A model generated the notes under the pieces. That model ran no database searches, was not told the DNA's origin, and was given only the letters and a program-made list of their open reading frames with translations. A stretch of DNA of 64,000 bases from NCBI GenBank assembly GCA_965216105.1, contig OZ244147.1, forward strand, positions 1,054,001 to 1,118,000, in the 5' to 3' direction. How positions within the stretch are numbered: position 1 is the stretch's first letter; each line of letters opens with the position of its first letter. Shown in pieces: positions 44,301 through 52,988 of the stretch. This stretch comes from JAALLB01 sp017643495 (GTDB taxonomy: Bacteria; Pseudomonadota; Alphaproteobacteria; Rhizobiales; Rhizobiaceae). A program made the position numbers and the translations under genes.

Positions 44301-44459
44301 ATGGACCTTCTGAAAATCATACTGGCCATTCTTTTACCACCGCTGGGCGTGTTCATCGAAACCGGTCTCAGCAAGCATTTTTTGCTCAACATTTTGCTGA
44401 CATTGCTTGGTTACATTCCGGGCATTGTGCATGCCGTATGGGTGATTGCCCGCAAGTAA
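44301..44459 (+). CDS. YqaE/Pmp3 family small membrane protein
   Basis: A 52-residue proteolipid of the Pmp3 (UPF0057) family. It begins MDLLKIILAILLPPLGVFIE, then has an invariant-like Gly followed by a short loop, and ends LLTLLGYIPGIVHAVWVIAR. There are two transmembrane helices. The PPLGVF and LGYIPGIVHA signatures are clear despite the size. Family members respond to membrane stress and affect membrane potential in yeast and plants; the bacterial role is unclear. AAAAGG lies before the ATG. Its terminator is inside the end of panE. Confidence 0.9.
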   Translation: MDLLKIILAILLPPLGVFIETGLSKHFLLNILLTLLGYIPGIVHAVWVIARK

Positions 44460-44472
44460 CGGAAATTTTTCA

Positions 44473-45471
44473 CTACAGGAACAAGTCGGCACCAAGGCCG
44501 GGAGGACCGCTCCCGGCCTTTTCTGCTTCAAGTATTTTCTGCTCCACCCTGAAGTTGTATGGCGTTGCTATTCCGTGTTTTTCCCCCAACCGGATGATCT
44601 CTCCCTGAAGTTCATTGATTTCTGTCGGCTTGCCGTGTTTGAGGTCTTTCCACATGGAAGCATGAGCGCGCGGATCAATCGTCAGCATGCGTCTGGCTAT
44701 TCGCTTGAACAACGGATTTGGCAGTCTCAGGACGAAAGAAAGAAGAAAGGCGGGCAGGGGGACCGGCAGGACCGGTTTGATGCCTTCCGCCTTGAGAACC
44801 TGCATGGCCTCGTCGATCTGTAGCGCTGTAGCCCTGCGCCACTTGCGGTCTGAAATCTGGTCAAGAAGCGGAATGTCCGCCAGCGCATTCAGTGCATTGC
44901 TCAGGTTGATCAGCAGTTTTCCCCACTGAATGTTTTTCATATCCGGCGAGGAAACAATTTCAAGATGCCCGGCCGCAAGAACCTCAGCCATGTCCGGCTC
45001 ACCGGTTTCGACAAGAATTGCGCCACTGGTACCACGATGAAAATGGGCAGGTTCAACCTGCACGACATTGAAGGGAACCATGCCGCTTCGAATATCATGG
45101 TGTGGCAGGATCGAAGAAAGGATCTCGCCGTTGCGAACACCGTTTTGAAGGCTGATGACAACGGCATCGTCTTTTGCATGTGCGCGAATTGTTTCCGCCA
45201 TGGTGGCAGTAGCCCCGCTTTTTACGCAGACAAGTATTACATCAGCCTTGGCGAGGGCTTCGGGGCTGTCTTGTACGTCCAGCTGTTCGGGTGACAGGTG
45301 CAAATCCAGCCCGGCGTAATCCGTAAGATGAATGCCTTGCGATTTCAGTATTTCACGCATGCGAGGGCGGGCAAGAAAAATCACGTCACGCCCGTCTGCA
45401 ACCAGCAGGCTCCCAACAAAACACCCAATGCTGCCTGCACCGGCGATTGCAATAACGGGATTGTTGTTCAT
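44473..45471 (-). CDS. panE: 2-dehydropantoate 2-reductase (ketopantoate reductase)
   Basis: A 332-residue ApbA/PanE-family enzyme that reduces ketopantoate to pantoate with NADPH for CoA synthesis. The Rossmann motif IAGAGSIGCFVG is at about 8-19, ILVCVKSGAT near 80, SLQNGVRNGE near 108 and the catalytic Lys in WGKLLINLSNALNAL near 183. Length is at the upper end of the family. Some family members act on other 2-oxo acids, so the substrate is likely but not certain. Its last codons encode a terminator for the opposite strand. Confidence 0.87.
   Translation of the reverse strand: MNNNPVIAIAGAGSIGCFVGSLLVADGRDVIFLARPRMREILKSQGIHLTDYAGLDLHLSPEQLDVQDSPEALAKADVILVCVKSGATATMAETIRAHAKDDAVVISLQNGVRNGEILSSILPHHDIRSGMVPFNVVQVEPAHFHRGTSGAILVETGEPDMAEVLAAGHLEIVSSPDMKNIQWGKLLINLSNALNALADIPLLDQISDRKWRRATALQIDEAMQVLKAEGIKPVLPVPLPAFLLSFVLRLPNPLFKRIARRMLTIDPRAHASMWKDLKHGKPTEINELQGEIIRLGEKHGIATPYNFRVEQKILEAEKAGSGPPGLGADLFL
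44494..44524 (+). terminator. Terminator of the Pmp3 gene, embedded in the 3' end of panE
   Basis: AAGGCCGGGAG (44494-44504) pairs perfectly with CTCCCGGCCTT (44510-44520) over a five-base loop and is followed by TT then a pyrimidine-rich stretch. It lies inside the panE coding region (minus strand), 35 bases beyond the Pmp3 stop. The A residues on the far side are too few for strong termination in the panE direction. Confidence 0.75.
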
Positions 45472-45600
45472 GTACCGTACTCCTGGGTGAACGTATGCAC
45501 GACTGTATGGCAGATCAGGTTTGCGTTTGACAGAGCCAGACCATAACGTGCTTGATCAGGTCTCGACCCTAAACCCTAACTTCACGCCCCGGAAGCCTTC

Positions 45601-46554
45601 ATGCGTTTTTTGCTCGCTTCGCTGATCTGGACATGGTCCACATTTTCGGCATGCGCATTCGGCGTGGTCAGTATCGTGGGGCAAGCTTCCGAACATGAAA
45701 AAATCACGCGGCTTGCCCTGAACGGGCTGGGCATAGAGACTGCAACAATGGACCAGATTGCCGGTACACGAAGCCGGTTCGGTGCCGTGGGTGCTCCCGA
45801 CCGCCCCGACCGGGGACTGATCGCCAATCCGGTCATGCATTGCGACGGGGCAGACCATCTTGCGATTGACGGTTATCCGGTATCAAGCAGGCGTGCCCGA
45901 CGGCAACTTGAATCATGCCGGACGATTATTTTCGGGGCGCTCAATTCAGCGGTTGCTGCGGCGGAAGCCATTACAGATGGTTCCGGTACTGTGGTTCCGT
46001 CGGAGGTTCCGGTGGTTGGCCAGTGTACATTCAATGGCCGATCCGGCCGGGCAAAATGTGATGTACTTGAACATCTCGGCATTGCCTTCCATGCCGCGCA
46101 GGATTTTTATGCCCACACGAACTGGGTGGACAAACCGCGGAACGGGCCTGTGGGTCCCGAAAATCCGCCCGGTCTTGGCAATTCGGGACCGGCAAAATGG
46201 CTGGACCCCACGGCCAATGTTTCCTTTCCCGAAGGGCTTATCAGTGGATGTTTCCAGGGTTTGCCGGAACGCAGCAAATGTTTTTACCTCGACAGGAAAG
46301 AGAGGATACGCCACTCGGTGCTGAACAAGGATACAGGCCGGATCAACATGCGCACCGGCAGGATCGGGCGCGGTACGACCTCAAGAGGTATCATCCATGG
46401 CAATTTCCGGCGAGCAGTTGAAGCCGCTATTGCGGACACGAGAAACAAGTGGCTGTACTTTGAGGCACAGGTATTGAAACGCTACGGTTTGGAGCGAGGG
46501 ACTGTCATCCTTTGTGCCGTGAAGCGTGATCGCGAACAGAGTTGCAGCCGTTAG
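45601..46554 (+). CDS. Secreted CinY-like protein with zinc-phospholipase-C/HET-C-like His motifs
   Basis: A 317-residue protein with a signal peptide (about 1-19). After it comes QASEHEKITRLALNG, then FGAVGAPDRPDRGLI and MHCDGADHLAIDGYP, a pattern I associate with actinobacterial CinY proteins. The motif LEHLGIAFHAAQDFYAHTNWVD (about 157-178) spaces His and Asp as in zinc-dependent phospholipase C and HET-C-type folds. Cys residues in the mature chain are paired in number and may form disulfides. It stands alone. The function is unknown; a secreted hydrolase is the best guess. Confidence 0.7.
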   Translation: MRFLLASLIWTWSTFSACAFGVVSIVGQASEHEKITRLALNGLGIETATMDQIAGTRSRFGAVGAPDRPDRGLIANPVMHCDGADHLAIDGYPVSSRRARRQLESCRTIIFGALNSAVAAAEAITDGSGTVVPSEVPVVGQCTFNGRSGRAKCDVLEHLGIAFHAAQDFYAHTNWVDKPRNGPVGPENPPGLGNSGPAKWLDPTANVSFPEGLISGCFQGLPERSKCFYLDRKERIRHSVLNKDTGRINMRTGRIGRGTTSRGIIHGNFRRAVEAAIADTRNKWLYFEAQVLKRYGLERGTVILCAVKRDREQSCSR

Positions 46555-46568
46555 GCAATGCCTTTTCG

Positions 46569-47234
46569 TCAGCGTTCAATCATGATGACAGGCAAGCCAA
46601 GATCCCGCGCTGCGCTGATTTTTGCATAGGCGCCCTTGCCTCCCGAATTCCGGCAAACGATGTGGGTTACTTTCTTGCTCGTCAGCAAGGCGCGTTCCTG
46701 TTGCGGATCAATTGCCGGCTTTCCCAAAACCAGTTCATGATCAGGCAGTGGGAGAGGTGTTGATGGTGCGTCGACCATGCGTACTATGAAATGAACGTCC
46801 CGGCGGGTTTGGAAGCGGGCGATGTGCTGGCTGCCAAGGGCAAGCAGCGCGCAGGCCCCTGCGGGGATTTCCTTGCAAGCCTGTTCCAGTGAAGACACCT
46901 TGTGCCAGCAATCGCCTGGTTGTTCCTGCCAGGGTGGGCGTTCAACCACGCGCAATTGGGTGCCAGCAAGGCTTGCTGCTTGCCTGGCATTGGCTGAAAT
47001 GTTTCTGGCGAAAGGGTGCGTGCAGTCGATCAACAGGTCAATTGCATTTTCTTCAAGATGACGGGCAAGGCCCTCCACGCCCCCAAAACCGCCAATCCTC
47101 ACCTTGCCGGAAACCTTGTCCGGATTCTTCGTTCGGCCCGCCAGTGATGTGGTTACGTCATGTCCTTCGTCTACAAGCTGCCGGGCAAGTTCGGCCGCTT
47201 CCCGGATGCCGCCCAGTATCAGGATTTTCTTCAT
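46569..47234 (-). CDS. cobK: Precorrin-6A / cobalt-precorrin-6A reductase
   Basis: A 221-residue CobK/CbiJ enzyme that reduces precorrin-6A with NADPH. It opens KKILILGGIREAAELARQL, contains GGFGGVEGLARHLEENAIDLLIDCTHPFA (about 47-76) with the conserved DCTHPFA, and ends HIVCRNSGGKGAYAKISAARDLGLPVIMI, all typical. It overlaps cbiD by four bases and follows it in the transcript. Confidence 0.94.
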   Translation of the reverse strand: MKKILILGGIREAAELARQLVDEGHDVTTSLAGRTKNPDKVSGKVRIGGFGGVEGLARHLEENAIDLLIDCTHPFARNISANARQAASLAGTQLRVVERPPWQEQPGDCWHKVSSLEQACKEIPAGACALLALGSQHIARFQTRRDVHFIVRMVDAPSTPLPLPDHELVLGKPAIDPQQERALLTSKKVTHIVCRNSGGKGAYAKISAARDLGLPVIMIER

Positions 47235-48346
47235 TTCCAGTCCGTTCTCGCAAGCAGGTTGCCATCGCGTGCAAAGACCATGATTTCTGTTTGTACCGGT
47301 GCGCCCCGCAGAATTTCGAGTGCTTGTTGCTGGGCAAGTACAGCTATCCGGACAGGAAGGTCTACCCCGCTATCCCGGACAAGTTCCAGCACCTCCAGCG
47401 CCGTGTTTGCCTGCCTGATACGGTTCCTGATGTCAGCTGAAACTTCACTGCCACAAAGATCTGCAAGAAAATTGAAATCAACCTGGCTCCTGCCGGAGTG
47501 AAGGTCCATTGCTCCCTGTGCCAGTTTGGTGAATTTTGCAAATCCCCCGGCCAGTGTAATTCGCGGTAATGGATTGTTGCGCAGGTATTTCAAAAGCCCG
47601 CCCACGAAATCCCCCATGTCGAGCAAGGCAAAGTCGGGAAAGTCATGTATCCGGCAGGCCGCCGTTTCGGAAGTCGAGCCGGTAGCCCCGAGCACATGTC
47701 CGATTTGCGCTGCGCGTGATACGTCAATCCCGCGATGTATGGAATGTATCCATGCGGAACAGGAAAACGGATGGACTATTCCTGTTGTGCCAAGAATCGA
47801 GATGCCGCCGACAATTCCCAGTCTCGGATTCCATGTGCGCTCGGCAATTTTTTCACCGCCCGGCACAGATATGGTGATGCGGATATCGGGGATGGTTTCA
47901 TGCTGGCGGCACAGTGATTCAACCACTTCGGTCATCAGTTTGCGCGGAACCGGATTGATTGCCGCCTCTCCCACCGGGATGGGCAGACCTGCGCGTGTCA
48001 CGGTCCCTACACCTTCACCCGCATGGAAGGAGATGCCACTGCCGGCCCGGGCCTTTTCGACAGATGCAATAATCGTGGCGCCATGCGTGACATCAGGGTC
48101 ATCCCCTGCATCCTTGACAATGCCGCAACGTGCGAAACCCTCTCCCTTTTCCTCATATGCAAGGGCAAAGGAGGGCGTGTCGCCTTTGGGCAAGACGATT
48201 GGAACAGGGTCGATAAACTCACCGGCAAGAAGTGCGTTGAGAGCGGATTTGACGGCCGCTGTTGCGCAGGCGCCGGTGGTCCAGCCGCGCCGCAGGGAAG
48301 TGGCATTCGCGCCATCCGGTTTTTGTTTGCGGTCGACCTTGCTCAT
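47231..48346 (-). CDS. cbiD: Cobalt-precorrin-5B C1-methyltransferase CbiD
   Basis: A 371-residue CbiD protein that methylates C1 with SAM, the step done by CobF in the classical aerobic route. It starts with LRRGWTTGACATAAVKSAL and contains KDAGDDPDVTHGA, GEGVGTVTRAGLPIPVGEAAINPVPR, GGISILGTTGIVHPFS, and LGATGSTSE. All conserved blocks are present. The divergent cobA start is only 27 bases away from its own start. A Pseudomonas species also pairs CbiD with a late-cobalt pathway, so CbiD alone does not prove the anaerobic route. Confidence 0.95.
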   Translation of the reverse strand: MSKVDRKQKPDGANATSLRRGWTTGACATAAVKSALNALLAGEFIDPVPIVLPKGDTPSFALAYEEKGEGFARCGIVKDAGDDPDVTHGATIIASVEKARAGSGISFHAGEGVGTVTRAGLPIPVGEAAINPVPRKLMTEVVESLCRQHETIPDIRITISVPGGEKIAERTWNPRLGIVGGISILGTTGIVHPFSCSAWIHSIHRGIDVSRAAQIGHVLGATGSTSETAACRIHDFPDFALLDMGDFVGGLLKYLRNNPLPRITLAGGFAKFTKLAQGAMDLHSGRSQVDFNFLADLCGSEVSADIRNRIRQANTALEVLELVRDSGVDLPVRIAVLAQQQALEILRGAPVQTEIMVFARDGNLLARTDWK

Positions 48347-48373
48347 TGCCGGATTATAGGAGAAATTGGTGCC

Positions 48374-49219
48374 ATGAAAAAGCAGGATATCATGTCCCGG
48401 TTACCGGTTTTCGAACCCGGTCACGTTTGGCTGGTTGGCGCAGGCCCCGGAGATCCGGGCCTGTTGACGCTGCATGCTGCAAATGCCATCCGGCAGGCTG
48501 ATGTCATCGTTTATGATGCACTCGTCAACGAGGAAATTCTCGACCTTGCGGCGGATGGCGTCACGCTTCATTACGCGGGAAAACGGGGCGGAAAACCGTC
48601 ACCCAAACAACGTGACATTTCCATACGGCTGGTCGAGTTTGCCCGGGAGAAAAAACGGGTGTTGCGTCTCAAGGGCGGGGATCCGTTCGTGTTCGGTCGG
48701 GGTGGTGAAGAAGCACTGACACTTGTCGAGCATGACATACCGTTTCGCATTGTGCCGGGTATCTCTGCCGGAATTGGCGGGCTGGCCTATGCGGGCATTC
48801 CGGTTACCCACAGGGATATCAACCATTCGGTTACCTTTTTGACCGGGCATGATGCCAGCGGGCTGGTGCCCGATGCCGTTGACTGGGAAAGTGTCAGCAA
48901 GGGGTCGCCTGTTCTGGTCATGTATATGGCCATGAAACACTGGGCGAACATTCGAGACCGGTTGCTGGCTGCGGGCAGGGATGTGAACCAGCCCATGGCC
49001 TTTGTCTGCGAGGCAACGACCGGCAACCAGCGCGTGCTTGAAACCACGATTGGCAATTCATTGCAGGATCTTGAAGCATCGGGGATCAAGCCGCCTGCAA
49101 TTGTGGTTGTGGGTGAAGCGGTGTGCCTTAGAAAGGCGCTTGACTGGCTGGGCGCCCGCGAAGGCCGCAGCCTGATGCCAGACCCGTTGGGCAGGAATGT
49201 CGACCAGAATGCCGGATAA
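48374..49219 (+). CDS. cobA: Uroporphyrinogen-III C-methyltransferase
   Basis: A 281-residue SUMT that methylates uroporphyrinogen III at C2 and C7 to give precorrin-2, the entry to B12 and sirohaem. Conserved parts are VWLVGAGPGDPGLLTLHAANAI, VLRLKGGDPFVFGRGGEEA (about 91-109) and VPGISAGIGGLAYAGIPVTHR. The protein is CobA-like, without the CysG dehydrogenase domain. The ATG at 48374 has AGGAG about a dozen bases upstream; an in-frame ATG at 48392 is a possible alternative. It begins a run cobA-cobB-cobD-cbiB. Confidence 0.94.
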   Translation: MKKQDIMSRLPVFEPGHVWLVGAGPGDPGLLTLHAANAIRQADVIVYDALVNEEILDLAADGVTLHYAGKRGGKPSPKQRDISIRLVEFAREKKRVLRLKGGDPFVFGRGGEEALTLVEHDIPFRIVPGISAGIGGLAYAGIPVTHRDINHSVTFLTGHDASGLVPDAVDWESVSKGSPVLVMYMAMKHWANIRDRLLAAGRDVNQPMAFVCEATTGNQRVLETTIGNSLQDLEASGIKPPAIVVVGEAVCLRKALDWLGAREGRSLMPDPLGRNVDQNAG

Positions 49220-50504
49220 AAAAGGATTGTTGATTGCCGCGCCTGCTTCAGGAAGCGGCAAGACCGTGATTACGCTTGCGCTGTTGCGGGCATTGAAGCA
49301 TGCAGGCGTCGATATTGCAGCTTCCAAGGCGGGGCCGGATTATATCGACCCCGGCTTCCACAAACTTGCCTGTGGTGGCGAGTCGGTAAATCTCGACGCA
49401 TGGGCGATGTCTCCTGCAAGACTGCAACAGCTGGCAAACCAGCAGAACGGAAGCCACTTGCTGGTTGAAGGGATGATGGGACTGTTTGACGGTGCGGCAG
49501 ACGGTTCGGGCAGTGCGGCAGAACTCTCCAAACTTCTTGGCATGCCGGTCCTTCTGGTTGTCGATGCGGGCCAGCAGTCCCATTCCGTTGCCGCGCTGGT
49601 ACGCGGTTTTCGGGACCACGATCCAGAGATTGCACTTGCAGGAGTAATCCTTAATCGTGTTGGCAGTCCGCGCCACGCCCGAATGCTGACCGGTGCCCTG
49701 TCGGCAATCGGGGTTTCTGTGCTGGGAGCGGTGCCCCGCGACAATGCGCTGGGGTTGCCGGAGCGTCACCTCGGCCTCGTACAGGCAGAAGAAATTTCAA
49801 AGGGCGAAACCTTCATCGACAATGCAGCACGGATTGTCGGGCAATCGTGTGATCTTCGCCTTGTTCAGGAAGCGTTTGCAACCATTCACAACCAACCGGG
49901 TAACAAGGCACCCGGCCTGAAACCGCTTGGCCAGCATGTCGCCATAGCCCGGGATGAAGCCTTTTCATTTGTCTATCCTCACTGGCTTAAGGACTGGCAT
50001 GACAGCGGTGTGCAGATTTCCTTCTTCTCACCCTTGGCCAATGAAATGCCGGATAGTCATGCCGATGCCGTTTTCCTGCCCGGCGGTTATCCGGAATTGC
50101 ACGCCGGTAAACTTGCTGCAGCGGAAACCTTCCGCCAGGGAATGCATGATGCGCGGGACCGCGGGGTATTCATTTATGGTGAGTGTGGCGGATACATGGT
50201 TCTGGGGCAGGGGCTTGTTGATGCTGAGGGCAATGCCCACAGGATGACCGGTCTCCTTGATCTGGAAACCAGTTTTGCGAGGCGCAAGCTCCATCTTGGT
50301 TACAGGCAACTGACGGCTAACGGTTTCCGGCTGGGGAAACAGTTTTCCGCCCATGAGTTTCACTACACAAGCGCCCTGCGCGAGGTTGGCGAACCGTTGT
50401 TCGAAGCCTGTGATGCACTGGGAGAAAACATGCAGACAGCGGGGTTGCGCTCCGGCAAGGTGGCGGGGTCCTACATGCATGTCATTGATATGGTGAACCA
50501 ATGA
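49209..50504 (+). CDS. cobB: Cobyrinic / hydrogenobyrinic acid a,c-diamide synthase
   Basis: A 431-residue CobB/CbiA amidotransferase that amidates the a and c acetates using glutamine and ATP. The P-loop-like AAPASGSGKT ends at residue 19, SKAGPDYIDPGFH is near 40, VEGMMGLFDG near 88, and the glutaminase domain has Cys326 in GECGGYMVLG and the late GSYMHVIDM. An in-frame ATG at 49197 is an alternative start. It overlaps cobA and, by four bases, cobD. Confidence 0.95.
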   Translation: MPDKKGLLIAAPASGSGKTVITLALLRALKHAGVDIAASKAGPDYIDPGFHKLACGGESVNLDAWAMSPARLQQLANQQNGSHLLVEGMMGLFDGAADGSGSAAELSKLLGMPVLLVVDAGQQSHSVAALVRGFRDHDPEIALAGVILNRVGSPRHARMLTGALSAIGVSVLGAVPRDNALGLPERHLGLVQAEEISKGETFIDNAARIVGQSCDLRLVQEAFATIHNQPGNKAPGLKPLGQHVAIARDEAFSFVYPHWLKDWHDSGVQISFFSPLANEMPDSHADAVFLPGGYPELHAGKLAAAETFRQGMHDARDRGVFIYGECGGYMVLGQGLVDAEGNAHRMTGLLDLETSFARRKLHLGYRQLTANGFRLGKQFSAHEFHYTSALREVGEPLFEACDALGENMQTAGLRSGKVAGSYMHVIDMVNQ

Positions 50505-51499
50505 GCACGGTCTATCATGGCGGCGGGCTCGATGCCGCAATCGCAAAACATGGTGGCCAGCGTGAAGACTGGCTCGACCTTTCAACGGGCATCAATCCTG
50601 TAGCCTATCCGGTGGGGGAATTACCTGCGGAAGCTTGGATGCGCTTGCCCGACAAGGGGGCGGAAAACCTGCTTCTGGTAGCGGCCCGTAAATATTATCG
50701 TGTGCCTGATCATGCAGAAGCCCTGGCGGGCAATGGCACGCAAGCCCTCATGCAGTTACTGCCTTCGGTCCTGAAAGCGGATCATGTGGCGATTGTTTCC
50801 CCGACCTATGGGGAACATGCCCATATCTGGAAGCAGGCGGGTGTACGGGTCTCGGCCATTGATGCACCGGAAGAGGCACCTGGTGATGCGGACATTCTGG
50901 TGGTCGTCAATCCGAACAATCCGGATGGCAGGGAATGGCAACCGGTGAACCTGTCCAAGGTTGCCGACAGGTTCCGTCATGTCATCGTGGATGAGGCATT
51001 CTGCGACAGCCGTCCGGATTTGAGCATGGTGCCGGACCTGCCTGAAAACGTCATTGTTTTGCGTTCGTTCGGAAAGTTTTTCGGACTTGCGGGCGTTCGG
51101 CTGGGTTTTGTCATCGGCTCTGGTGACATTGTCCGGCAACTTGCCGGCATGCAGGGTCCCTGGGCAGTTTCCGGACCGGCCCAGGCGATTGGCAGGCAGG
51201 CACTTGCAGATGAAAACTGGATCATCAAGACCCGCATTCGTCTGGAAGCTGTAACCCGAGAACTGGCCTCAGTCCTCTGCGACAGCGGATTGGAGATTGT
51301 GGGTGAAAATGCCTTGTTCGTACTGGCGCGTCATGCAAACGCGGCAGCGGTGTTTGAGCATCTGGCCCGGAATTTCATCCTGACGCGACCTTTTCCGGAG
51401 ATGCCGGAAATGCTGCGCTTCGGACTGCCCCCAAATGCAACAGGTTTCCGGCGTCTGAGGGAAGCGCTGGCTGGTCACGGGCTTGTGCAAAATGGATGA
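50501..51499 (+). CDS. cobD: Threonine-phosphate decarboxylase
   Basis: A 332-residue PLP enzyme (CobD in Salmonella, CobC in Pseudomonas denitrificans) that decarboxylates threonine phosphate to the aminopropanol phosphate linker. WLDLSTGINPVAYP is near 24-37, VVNPNNPDGR near 130, DEAFCD near 165, and the PLP lysine is Lys192 in RSFGKFFGLAGVRLGF. The histidinol-phosphate-aminotransferase-like fold is expected. It overlaps cobB (ATGA) and cbiB (8 bases). Confidence 0.94.
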   Translation: MSTVYHGGGLDAAIAKHGGQREDWLDLSTGINPVAYPVGELPAEAWMRLPDKGAENLLLVAARKYYRVPDHAEALAGNGTQALMQLLPSVLKADHVAIVSPTYGEHAHIWKQAGVRVSAIDAPEEAPGDADILVVVNPNNPDGREWQPVNLSKVADRFRHVIVDEAFCDSRPDLSMVPDLPENVIVLRSFGKFFGLAGVRLGFVIGSGDIVRQLAGMQGPWAVSGPAQAIGRQALADENWIIKTRIRLEAVTRELASVLCDSGLEIVGENALFVLARHANAAAVFEHLARNFILTRPFPEMPEMLRFGLPPNATGFRRLREALAGHGLVQNG

Positions 51500-52475
51500 C
51501 CTGCACTTGCTCGTGTTGTTGATTGCATTGGTGGCCGACTGGCTGTTGGGTGAACCGAACATCCTTTGGTCCCGCATCCCGCATCCGGTCGTGTTGTTCG
51601 GCAAGGTGGTGGAAATGCTGGACCGGTTGCTGAATATCGAAACAGACCCGGACGCAGTACGCTTTCGGAAAGGTGCTGTAACCATAACGGCATTGATACT
51701 GGTTGCGCTGTTGGCAGGTCTTGCCCTGGACGTGCTGTTCGAGGCAATCGGCTTTTTCGGCTTTTTCCTTGAGGTTTTCGTGGTCTTCACACTGCTGGCC
51801 CAGCGCAGCTTGCATGACCATGTGAAGGCTGTGGTGCAAGGGTTGAGAAACGGCGGGCTTGAGGGAGGACGCAAGGCAGTCGGAATGATTGTCGGGCGGG
51901 ATACAGCCTTTCTTGATGTCTCCGGAACCTGCCGTGCCGCAATAGAAAGCCTTGCCGAGAACTTTTCCGACGGGGTTGTTGCTCCGGCCATCTGGTATGC
52001 AGTTTTCGGATTGCCCGGCCTGCTGGTCTACAAGATGATCAATACGGCCGATTCGATGATCGGTTACCGGTCTGACCGGTATTTCTGGTTCGGCAAAGCA
52101 AGTGCCCGGGTTGATGATCTGGCAAACTGGCTGCCAGCAAGACTTTCTGCTGCCCTTATCGCTCTTGCTTCAGGTTTGTTGCACGGAAGCAGACGCGGGA
52201 TTGAAAGCATGAAATCTGCGTTGCGTAATGCCGGGCTTCACAACTCTCCCAACGCAGGCTGGCCCGAGGCTGCGATGGCCAGTGGGGCAGGGATTGCGCT
52301 GGGCGGTTCGCGGATCTATTCCCACGGGCAGGTTGAACAGGCGTGGATCAATCCGTCAGGTAAACGCCTGCTGGCAGGAGGGGATGTCGACACAGCGCTT
52401 GCCCTATTTGCAACAAGCTGCTTCCTGTCATGGGGCAGTGTGGTCTTGTGGTTGTGCATTGCCCTCCTGGTGTGA
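51492..52475 (+). CDS. cbiB: Adenosylcobinamide-phosphate synthase
   Basis: A 327-residue integral membrane protein (CbiB, CobD in P. denitrificans) that joins the aminopropanol linker to adenosylcobyric acid. It has LLIALVADWLLGEPNILWSRIPHPVVLFGK at 5-34, GRDTAFLDVSGTCRAAIESLAENFSDGVVAPAIWY about 137-170, NTADSMIGYRSDRYFWFGKASAR, and a Trp-rich NAGWPEAAMASGAG near 257. The start used is the ATG at 51492. Its 3' end overlaps the convergent phosphatase gene by 48 bases. Confidence 0.95.
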   Translation: MDDLHLLVLLIALVADWLLGEPNILWSRIPHPVVLFGKVVEMLDRLLNIETDPDAVRFRKGAVTITALILVALLAGLALDVLFEAIGFFGFFLEVFVVFTLLAQRSLHDHVKAVVQGLRNGGLEGGRKAVGMIVGRDTAFLDVSGTCRAAIESLAENFSDGVVAPAIWYAVFGLPGLLVYKMINTADSMIGYRSDRYFWFGKASARVDDLANWLPARLSAALIALASGLLHGSRRGIESMKSALRNAGLHNSPNAGWPEAAMASGAGIALGGSRIYSHGQVEQAWINPSGKRLLAGGDVDTALALFATSCFLSWGSVVLWLCIALLV

Positions 52476-52988
52476 CGGTGGCGTGATGCGTATCGGTTCG
52501 GCATAGGGTGGCATCTGGTCGAAGACTTCCCGGAAACTCTTTCCTTCCCATGCCATCTGGGTCGCGCGGATAACACCGGCATGGCAGACGATCGCTGTTT
52601 CCATGTGTGCGGCTTCCAGTGCTTTCAGAACGCGGGTCTGCACGTCGGCGAAACTTTCTCCTCCGGGTGTTGGATGGTTCATCGGGTCAGCGAACCAAAC
52701 CTCGCTTTTCCGGCGGTCAATATCGGCCCACATCATGCCTTCGAATTCGCCCATGTTCATTTCCCACAGGCGTTCATCAAATTGCACTTCCAGGCCGTCC
52801 CGCTCAGCCAGTCTTGTGGCGAGCTGGCGACAGCGTATTGCAGGGCTTGCCAGTAGGCGCGTTACCCTGGGGGTGAGTTCCATGGCGCGTTCGATCTGGC
52901 CATGGCCGATTTCAGCAATGTCCAGATCTGTTCGTCCGTAGCACATGCCTGTTTCAACATCGGGTGTCGGGTGGCGGAGAAATATCAT
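52428..52988 (-). CDS. Histidine phosphatase family protein, probable alpha-ribazole phosphatase
   Basis: A 186-residue phosphoglycerate-mutase-like protein. The catalytic loop is compressed at the start as IFLRHPTPDVETGMCYGRTD; LLASPAIRCRQLA (about 55), the acidic EMNMGEFEGMMW near 88, and VCHAGVIRA near 139 complete the site. The usual RHG triad reads RHP here, as in several E. coli CobC-like (alpha-ribazole phosphatase) proteins. Its location right before cobS supports dephosphorylation of alpha-ribazole phosphate or adenosylcobalamin phosphate. It overlaps cobS by four bases. Confidence 0.85.
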   Translation of the reverse strand: MIFLRHPTPDVETGMCYGRTDLDIAEIGHGQIERAMELTPRVTRLLASPAIRCRQLATRLAERDGLEVQFDERLWEMNMGEFEGMMWADIDRRKSEVWFADPMNHPTPGGESFADVQTRVLKALEAAHMETAIVCHAGVIRATQMAWEGKSFREVFDQMPPYAEPIRITPPSHQEGNAQPQDHTAP

